Positions 1 to 3,972 of a DNA stretch of 6,141 nucleotides are shown here, in pieces. The position numbers were made by a program, and so were the translations under genes. Origin of the DNA: Lawsonibacter sp. (GTDB lineage Bacteria; Bacillota; Clostridia; Oscillospirales; Oscillospiraceae); NCBI GenBank assembly GCA_022793355.1, contig JAAWCR010000154.1, positions 1 to 6,141 of the forward strand. Reading direction: 5' to 3'. Every line of letters starts with the position of its first letter. The first letter of the stretch is position 1. Under the pieces are notes generated by a model. That model was not told the DNA's origin and did no database searches. It saw nothing but the letters and a program-made list of their open reading frames with translations.

Positions 1-12
1 CATTTTATTCAT
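1..12 (-). CDS. Start of a leftward gene, cut by the window edge
   Basis: Only four codons are visible (Met-Asn-Lys-Met), read leftward from an ATG at 12-10. The start is supported by context rather than protein content. An AGGTGA Shine-Dalgarno sequence at 22-17 ends four bases before the ATG, and a promoter-like pair (TTTCCA, 17-nt spacer, TACAAT) lies about 50 bases further upstream on the same strand. The second in-frame ATG at 3-1 is 13 bases from the Shine-Dalgarno and is a worse start. The gene would be divergent from ilvD. Its product cannot be stated from this window. Confidence 0.45.
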
Positions 13-16
13 GCTG

Positions 17-22
17 TCACCT
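17..22 (-). promoter_or_regulatory. Ribosome binding site of the leftward edge gene
   Basis: AGGTGA on the minus strand matches the anti-16S core and is followed after four bases (CAGC) by ATG. It is the main reason for choosing 12-10 as the start codon. Confidence 0.45.
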
Positions 23-28
23 CGTCTC

Positions 29-45
29 CCGCCTCTGGGAGGCGG
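29..45 (-). other. Perfect 7-bp hairpin in the leader of the leftward gene
   Basis: Arms CCGCCTC (29-35) and GAGGCGG (39-45) are exactly complementary across a 3-nt loop (TGG). If the leftward transcript begins near position 57, this very stable stem occupies most of its short 5' leader and ends six bases before the AGGTGA ribosome binding site at 22-17. It could stabilise the mRNA 5' end or modulate ribosome access. On the plus strand it is followed only by CGAAATTTT, so it is a poor terminator there. The function is inferred; the pairing is directly visible. Confidence 0.5.
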
Positions 46-63
46 CGAAATTTTCTCATGTTA

Positions 64-92
64 ATTGTAGCACAGTTCGCCAGGTTTGGAAA
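64..92 (-). promoter_or_regulatory. Probable sigma-A promoter of the leftward gene
   Basis: On the minus strand TTTCCA (92-87, 4 of 6 to the -35 consensus) is followed by a 17-nt spacer and TACAAT (69-64, 5 of 6 to TATAAT). The bases just before the -10 read TGC, giving an extended TGn -10 motif. Transcription would start near 57, leaving a leader of about 45 nt that carries the hairpin at 29-45 and the ribosome binding site. Confidence 0.55.
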
Positions 93-108
93 GAGCCCCT
101 TGGGGGAG

Positions 109-141
109 AAAAAGCCGCCGGGCAAAGGCGGAGCCGCCGCC
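109..141 (-). other. GC-rich hairpin cluster with terminator-like look on the minus strand
   Basis: On the minus strand a stem CCGCC (131-127) pairs with GGCGG (119-115) across seven bases and is followed, after one C, by TTTTT (113-109), resembling a short intrinsic terminator. The same CCGCC can instead pair with an upstream GGCGG (141-137) across a 5-nt loop, so the two stems exclude each other. The cluster lies between the two divergent promoters and upstream of the better minus-strand promoter, so it may insulate them. Compositional GC richness alone could also produce it. Confidence 0.3.
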
Positions 142-155
142 AGGTATATTTCCAT

Positions 156-184
156 TTGACATGTCTGTCAGATTATAGTATCCT
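156..184 (+). promoter_or_regulatory. ilvD promoter (sigma-A type)
   Basis: A consensus -35 TTGACA (156-161) is separated by exactly 17 nt from TATCCT (179-184), a 4-of-6 match to the -10 consensus. The transcript would start near 191, giving a leader of only about 28 nt before the ilvD ATG. TATAGT at 174-179 is a closer -10 match but lies only 12 nt from TTGACA. The weak -10 inside a perfect dyad suggests a regulated promoter. Confidence 0.7.
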
Positions 185-189
185 GACAG
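165..189. promoter_or_regulatory. 25-bp dyad over the ilvD -10: candidate operator
   Basis: CTGTCAG (165-171) and CTGACAG (183-189) are perfect 7-bp inverted arms with an 11-bp centre (172-182). The dyad covers the spacer and the -10 element of the ilvD promoter and ends just before the expected start of transcription, so it would act as DNA, not as an RNA hairpin. TGACA/TGTCA half-sites recur at 157-161, 166-170 and 184-188, and TGTCTG (162-167) is mirrored by CAGACA (190-195). Its position fits a repressor that blocks RNA polymerase. The regulator is unknown; the arms do not resemble the AT-rich CodY box. Confidence 0.5.
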
Positions 190-204
190 CAGACAATTGA
201 TTTT

Positions 205-211
205 GGGAGGT
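205..211 (+). promoter_or_regulatory. ilvD ribosome binding site
   Basis: GGGAGGT is followed by a 7-nt spacer and the ATG at 219. This is near-ideal Firmicute spacing and fixes the ilvD start; the encoded N-terminus (MRSDVVKKG) matches the usual short DHAD N-terminus. Confidence 0.85.
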
Positions 212-218
212 TATACAA

Positions 219-1880
219 ATGCGCTCTGACGTTGTGAAAAAAGGAATCCCCGCCGCGCCCAACCGGTCGCTGCTCTATGCCTTGGGCTACACCAGGGAGG
301 AGCTGGAACGGCCTTTGATCGGCGTGGTCTGCTCCTACAATGAGATCGTTCCCGGCCACATGAACCTGGACAAGATTGCCGAGGCTGTCAAGGCTGGCGT
401 CCGGGCCGCCGGAGGCACCCCGGTGGAGTTCCCCGCCATCGCCGTGTGCGACGGCATCGCCATGGGCCACGTGGGGATGAAGTACTCCCTGGTGACCCGG
501 GACCTGATCGCCGACTCCACCGAGGCCATGGCGATGGCCCATCAGTTCGATGGACTGGTGATGATCCCCAACTGCGACAAGAATGTGCCGGGCCTGCTTA
601 TGGCGGCGGCCCGGGTGAATATCCCCACCATCTTTGTCTCCGGCGGGCCCATGCTGGCCGGGCGGCTGAACGACGGCCGGCGCACCTGCCTGAGCCATAT
701 GTTTGAGGCGGTGGGCGGCTACTATGCCGGAAAGCTGGACGAAGCGGGGGTGGAGGAGTATGAGAACAACGCCTGCCCCACCTGCGGCTCCTGCTCCGGC
801 ATGTATACCGCAAACTCCATGAACTGCCTCACCGAAGCCATCGGCATGGCCCTGCGGGGCAACGGCACCATCCCCGCGGTCTGGTCCGCCCGCCTGCGGC
901 TGGCCAAGCACGCCGGTATGCAGATTATGGAGCTGGTGGAGAAGAACATCCGCCCCCGGGACATTATGACCAAGGAGGCCTTTCACAACGCTGAGACCAT
1001 TGATATGGCTCTGGGATGCTCCACAAACACCATGCTGCATCTGCCCGCCATTGCCCACGAGTGCGGCGTGAAGCTCAGCTTTGACATGGCGAACCGGATT
1101 TCAGACAAGACCCCCAACCTGTGCCACCTGGCCCCCGCCGGGGAGACCTATATGGAGGACCTGGAGCGGGCCGGCGGCGTCTACGCGGTGATGGCCGAGC
1201 TGGCCGGGGCGGGGCTGATCAACACCTCCCTGCTTACTTGTACCGGAAAAACCGTGGCGGAGAACCTGGAAGGGGTGGTTAACCGGGACCCCGAGATCAT
1301 CCGCCCCATCGGCAATCCCTACTCCGAGACCGGCGGCATCGCCGTCCTCACAGGCAACCTGGCCCCCGACGGCTGTGTGGTGAAGCAGTCCGCCGTGGCC
1401 CCTGAGATGATGATTCACGAGGGCCCCGCCCGGGTGTTTAACTCGGAGGAGGAGGCCATTGAGGCCATTTACGGGGGGAAGATCAAAGCCGGGGACGTGA
1501 TTGTCATCCGCTATGAGGGGCCCAAGGGCGGGCCTGGCATGCGGGAGATGCTCAATCCTACCTCCGCCATCGCCGGAATGGGCCTGGACAAGGATGTGGC
1601 CCTCATTACCGACGGCCGCTTCTCCGGGGCGACCCGGGGGGCGTCCATCGGCCACATCTCCCCGGAGGCGGCCTCCGGCGGTCCCATCGCCCTGGTGGAG
1701 GAGGGCGACACGATTGCCATCAACATTCCGGCCCACACCATCGTTCTGGCCGTCTCGGACCGGGAGCTGGCCGTGCGGCAGGCCAAATGGGTCTGCCCTG
1801 AGCCCAAAATCAAAACCGGTTACCTGGCCCGGTACGCGAAAATGGTGTCCTCCGCCGACAAGGGCGCGATTCTGGAGTAA
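219..1880 (+). CDS. ilvD: Dihydroxy-acid dehydratase (EC 4.2.1.9)
   Basis: This is a cytoplasmic Fe-S enzyme of branched-chain amino acid synthesis. It dehydrates 2,3-dihydroxy-3-methylbutanoate to 2-oxoisovalerate (valine, leucine and pantothenate route) and 2,3-dihydroxy-3-methylpentanoate to 3-methyl-2-oxopentanoate (isoleucine). The 553-residue product is full length for the Firmicute IlvD/Edd family. Visible signatures are the CDGIAMGH motif (Cys77-Asp78), NCDKNVPG (Cys119, Asp120, Lys121), the Cys-rich CPTCGSCSGMYTANSMNC stretch (Cys186, 189, 192), and the C-terminal RYEGPKGGPGM and ITDGRFSGATRG motifs, the latter holding the conserved Ser469. By family knowledge Asp78 and Asp120 help bind Mg and the lysine after Asp120 is carbamylated. 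Residues 44-47 read VPGH, as in E. coli IlvD, where plant and mycobacterial [2Fe-2S] enzymes carry a ligand Cys (TPCN); a labile [4Fe-4S] cluster is therefore likely. No other ilv or leu gene lies in the window, so it appears monocistronic. The reading frame is intact. Confidence 0.97.
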   Translation: MRSDVVKKGIPAAPNRSLLYALGYTREELERPLIGVVCSYNEIVPGHMNLDKIAEAVKAGVRAAGGTPVEFPAIAVCDGIAMGHVGMKYSLVTRDLIADSTEAMAMAHQFDGLVMIPNCDKNVPGLLMAAARVNIPTIFVSGGPMLAGRLNDGRRTCLSHMFEAVGGYYAGKLDEAGVEEYENNACPTCGSCSGMYTANSMNCLTEAIGMALRGNGTIPAVWSARLRLAKHAGMQIMELVEKNIRPRDIMTKEAFHNAETIDMALGCSTNTMLHLPAIAHECGVKLSFDMANRISDKTPNLCHLAPAGETYMEDLERAGGVYAVMAELAGAGLINTSLLTCTGKTVAENLEGVVNRDPEIIRPIGNPYSETGGIAVLTGNLAPDGCVVKQSAVAPEMMIHEGPARVFNSEEEAIEAIYGGKIKAGDVIVIRYEGPKGGPGMREMLNPTSAIAGMGLDKDVALITDGRFSGATRGASIGHISPEAASGGPIALVEEGDTIAINIPAHTIVLAVSDRELAVRQAKWVCPEPKIKTGYLARYAKMVSSADKGAILE

Positions 1881-2042
1881 GAACCTGTATGCACAATTTC
1901 AAATGACGGTCTGAACGGACCTTTTGCCGTGCAGCTGCGTTAAAAATCTTGAAATCCACCAAGGATTCCTGCGATTTTTTGCCTTACGGGGCGGCAAAAT
2001 TCCTCGTCCATCCAGCATGTTTGCTGATTGAATACCGGTTCT
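1880..2042. repeat. 163-bp concentric imperfect palindrome (MITE-like intergenic element)
   Basis: Four nested inverted repeats share one centre near 1960-1961. The termini are 1880-1890 against 2032-2042 (GAACCTGTAT versus GAACCGGTAT on the opposite strand, one mismatch, plus an outer A/T pair). TTTTGCCG (1922-1929) pairs with CGGCAAAA (1992-1999). AAAAATC (1942-1948) pairs with GATTTTT (1973-1979). AATCC (1953-1957) pairs with GGATT (1963-1967) around the loop ACCAA. Smaller matches such as CAAA (1900-1903) with TTTG (2020-2023) fall on the same axis. TAA occurs on both flanks (1878-1880, which is the ilvD stop codon, and 2042-2044), a possible short target duplication, although it overlaps the terminal pairing. 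No protein-coding signal is seen. The element fills the gap after ilvD; its apical stem followed by TTTTTT (1975-1980) may terminate ilvD transcription. Mobility is inferred. Confidence 0.55.
1942..1980 (+). terminator. Possible ilvD terminator (apical stem of the palindrome)
   Basis: On the plus strand AAAAATC (1942-1948) pairs with GATTTTT (1973-1979), enclosing the 5-bp stem AATCC/GGATT, and the descending arm ends in six T residues (1975-1980). The stem is AT-rich with internal unpaired bases, so it is weaker than a classical intrinsic terminator. A competing stem, TTTTGCC (1977-1983) with GGCAAAA (1993-1999), uses the same T run. It is the best plus-strand terminator candidate after ilvD. 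Confidence 0.35.
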
Positions 2043-2049
2043 AAGAAAA

Positions 2050-2076
2050 AGGGACCATCCGAAAAGGATGGTCCCT
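2050..2076 (-). terminator. Intrinsic terminator of the leftward signalling operon
   Basis: A perfect 11-bp stem (AGGGACCATCC at 2050-2060 with GGATGGTCCCT at 2066-2076) closes a 5-nt loop. Read on the minus strand, the stem is followed by TTTT (2049-2046) after its own closing T, and lies 11 bases beyond the stop codon of the HPt gene. On the plus strand the stem is followed by CATATTATG, with no good U-tract, so it acts mainly for the leftward operon. Confidence 0.9.
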
Positions 2077-2087
2077 CATATTATGCC

Positions 2088-2441
2088 TTACCCCGCCTGG
2101 AAGGAGTGAATGGCGGCGGCGGTCTGATCGTAGTCGGCCGTGACCTGGGGGAGCAGCTTCAGAGCCAGGTCATAGTCCTTGGTCCGCAGCGCTTCCGTAA
2201 TCTCGTGACTGGAGTGAAACAGCCTGGTGAAGCTGAGGTTTTGGGTGACGCCCTTCAGGGTGTGGGCGGCACGGAAGGCCTCGTCGTAATTGCCGGACCG
2301 CAAGGAGCTGTCCAGCAGTTGGAAGGACTGGTCGGACAGGAATTTGCCCACAAATTTGGTCACCAGGGCTTCGCTGTACAGCCGGCCCAACACCTCTTGA
2401 TAGTCCCCCTCCAGGGCGGAATAGCACTCTTGAATGGTCAT
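2088..2441 (-). CDS. Stand-alone HPt phosphotransfer protein
   Basis: This small cytoplasmic histidine phosphotransfer protein (117 aa) is expected to shuttle phosphate between response-regulator receiver domains. The phospho-accepting histidine is His60 in the motif AAHTLKGVTQNLSF (residues 58-71), which matches the HPt consensus with the downstream Lys and Gly that pack around the histidine. The sequence is predicted almost entirely helical, and its length is that of a single four-helix HPt bundle with no extra domain. The frame is open further upstream to 2519, but the start at 2441 is chosen because AGGAGG (2454-2449) lies 7 nt before that ATG, and because the upstream extension overlaps the coding sequence of the preceding gene and looks non-coding. 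The ATG overlaps the TGA of the upstream regulator gene (ATGA), so the two are translationally coupled. It is the last gene of the operon. A likely role is to carry phosphate from the receiver of the hybrid kinase to the receiver of the HD-GYP protein. Confidence 0.9.
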   Translation of the reverse strand: MTIQECYSALEGDYQEVLGRLYSEALVTKFVGKFLSDQSFQLLDSSLRSGNYDEAFRAAHTLKGVTQNLSFTRLFHSSHEITEALRTKDYDLALKLLPQVTADYDQTAAAIHSFQAG

Positions 2442-3967
2442 TCGACTTCCTCCTTTTTCCCGCACTCTGTCACTTTTCCGATGGCCCCGGTATATTGGGG
2501 CGTTTCCTCCGAGGACCACATGGCTTTGCTGATGATGTGGACGGGACGTGTGACGCCGTCCAGCCGGGCTTCGCAGTCCAGCTCCACAATGGGGCTGTCC
2601 GGGGATGTGTGGTGCAGCTGCTCGGACAGCTGGTCGGAGCCGAGGATGGCCAGCAGCTGCTCGTTGCTGTAGGGGTCCACGATAATCTCATCCAGGCCCA
2701 GGCGCTGGGCCCCAAGGGGGGAGAGGGTGAGCATGGGGGGCGTCTGGGTATACTCAAAGAGGATATCCTGGGAGATGGTGTTGAAAAAGCGGTGCTTGCT
2801 GCGCTCGTACTCCAGAATTTGCAGGGTGCGGTCCGCGGCGGACAACTCTTCATACTGGGCCAGCTCCACCGCCGTGTTCTCCATAATCCGCTGGTCCCCC
2901 TTGGTGACGGTATCCACCGACATCTCCTGCTGGATGATGTCGCTGCTCTCCACCAGGCACTCCAGCAGAAGGGGCTGGAAAGTGCCGCACTCCCCGTTGA
3001 GGATCATGGCCAGGGCTTTCTCGTGGGAGTGGGCGGGCTTATAGACCCGCGCGCTGGTGAGGGCATCGTATACGTCGGCCAGGGAGACCACCTGGGCGGA
3101 GATGGGGATATCCTCGCCCTTCAGCCCGTCGGGGTAACCCCTGCCGTCGTAGCGCTCGTGGTGCCAGCGGCAGATCTCATAGGCGTACCGCACCAGCGGT
3201 TCGTCCTGGAAGGGGACCCCCTTCATCATGTCGGCGCCCATCTGGGAGTGCTGCTTCATGATGGCGAATTCCTCGTTGGTGAAGCGGCCCGGCTTGTTCA
3301 GAATTTCGCTGGGAATGCAGATCTTGCCGATATCGTGGAGGGTGGAGGCGTTGCTGATGAGGTTGATGGTCTCCCGGTCCAGAACATATTTGTCGGTTTT
3401 GCGCGTCAGGCTTTTGAGGAGAATCTCCGTCATGGTCTGGATGTGGAGAACATGCAGGCCGCTCTCCTCGTTGCGGAACTCCACGATATGGCTGAGGATG
3501 GAGATCATCAGGTTGTTGACCTTTTCCTTCTGGTAAATCTGCTCGTTTACCATGGAGGCCAGCCGGCGCTGCTTGGCATAGAGCATGATGGTGTTGATGA
3601 CCCGGCGGCGGACCACCATCATGTCGAAGGGGCGGCTGATGTAGTCGTTTACCCCCATGTCGTAGGCCCGCTCGATGAAGGTGTGGGTGCTCTCGGCGGA
3701 AATCATGATGACAGGCACGCTGTCAATCCAGTTGTATTTGTTCATGGCGGACAGCACGCCAAAGCCGTCCACGTTGGGCATGACAATGTCCAGAAGGACC
3801 AACGAAATCTCCTGCTCCATCTGCTGGAGGATGGCGATGGCCTGGAGGCCGTCCTCCGCCTCAATGATGTCATAGGACTCCTCCAGCATTGAGCGCAGGA
3901 TGGAGCGGTTCATCTCTGAGTCATCGGCCACCAGGATGGTATACCGTTGCTTACTTTTCCCGGTCAT
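2438..3967 (-). CDS. Response regulator REC-HD-GYP with C-terminal PAS-like domain (c-di-GMP phosphodiesterase candidate)
   Basis: The product is a 509-aa cytoplasmic protein with no membrane segment. Residues 9-125 form a receiver domain: acidic pair Asp15-Asp16, phospho-acceptor Asp60 in LLDIVMP, Ser90, and RPFD at 112-115 where the conserved Lys is Arg112. After a helical linker, residues 150-345 form an HD-GYP domain: FRNEESGLH (Glu168), HDIGK (His211-Asp212), His240, HHERYDGRGYPDG (His269-His270, GYP at 277-279) and ADVYDAL (Asp301). All usual metal ligands are present, so hydrolysis of cyclic-di-GMP is likely; the partly degenerate first motif leaves some doubt. Residues 355-509 resemble a PAS fold (alternating strands FEYTQTPPMLTL and GVTRPVHIISKAMW, ending YTGAIGKVT) and have an unknown ligand. 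The ATG at 3967 is preferred over the GTG at 3976 because AAGGAG sits 8 nt before the ATG. The gene follows the kinase gene within 5 nt and overlaps the HPt gene. Confidence 0.92.
   Translation of the reverse strand: MTGKSKQRYTILVADDSEMNRSILRSMLEESYDIIEAEDGLQAIAILQQMEQEISLVLLDIVMPNVDGFGVLSAMNKYNWIDSVPVIMISAESTHTFIERAYDMGVNDYISRPFDMMVVRRRVINTIMLYAKQRRLASMVNEQIYQKEKVNNLMISILSHIVEFRNEESGLHVLHIQTMTEILLKSLTRKTDKYVLDRETINLISNASTLHDIGKICIPSEILNKPGRFTNEEFAIMKQHSQMGADMMKGVPFQDEPLVRYAYEICRWHHERYDGRGYPDGLKGEDIPISAQVVSLADVYDALTSARVYKPAHSHEKALAMILNGECGTFQPLLLECLVESSDIIQQEMSVDTVTKGDQRIMENTAVELAQYEELSAADRTLQILEYERSKHRFFNTISQDILFEYTQTPPMLTLSPLGAQRLGLDEIIVDPYSNEQLLAILGSDQLSEQLHHTSPDSPIVELDCEARLDGVTRPVHIISKAMWSSEETPQYTGAIGKVTECGKKEEVE
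2449..2454 (-). promoter_or_regulatory. Ribosome binding site that fixes the HPt start
   Basis: A full AGGAGG lies within the last codons of the upstream regulator gene and is followed by a 7-nt spacer and ATG at 2441-2439. It rules out the longer frame that begins at 2519. Confidence 0.85.
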
Positions 3968-3972
3968 GGCGT

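Noticed and set aside
96..106. CCCC/GGGG hairpin at 96-106
   Set aside because: The stem is only four base pairs with a 3-nt loop and no extension; too weak to annotate.
172..200. Minus-strand TATAAT at 177-172 as the main promoter of the leftward gene
   Set aside because: No acceptable -35 is found at 16-18 nt; the promoter at 92-64 has a better -35, an extended -10 and a sensible leader. It is kept only as a possibility in the hairpin-switch finding.
168..1058. Long open frame antisense to ilvD (296 codons)
   Set aside because: It lies wholly opposite a certain gene, has no RBS or recognisable domain, and is Gly/His/Ala-rich as expected for the complement of G/C-ending codons.
1101..1736. 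Second antisense frame in ilvD (211 codons)
   Set aside because: Same low-complexity Gly/Pro/His composition and no start signals; a GC-bias shadow.
1931..1938. GCAGCTGC 8-bp palindrome as a separate protein-binding site
   Set aside because: It is short and GC-rich and lies inside the larger palindromic element; nothing ties it to a regulator.
2050..2080. The strong hairpin at 2050-2076 as the ilvD terminator
   Set aside because: The U-tract is on the minus strand, just after the HPt stop; plus-strand sequence after the stem has no T run.
2442..2519. N-terminal extension of the HPt protein to 2519
   Set aside because: The 26 extra residues overlap the upstream gene and lack HPt character, while a full AGGAGG marks the ATG at 2441.
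2028..2672. 214-codon plus-strand frame crossing the terminator and the HPt gene
   Set aside because: It runs through a perfect terminator hairpin and antisense to two genes; no supporting start site.
2495..3892. 465-codon plus-strand frame opposite the HD-GYP gene
   Set aside because: Composition is Val/Leu/Gly/His-rich without domain features, and the opposite strand encodes a clear REC-HD-GYP protein with a good RBS.
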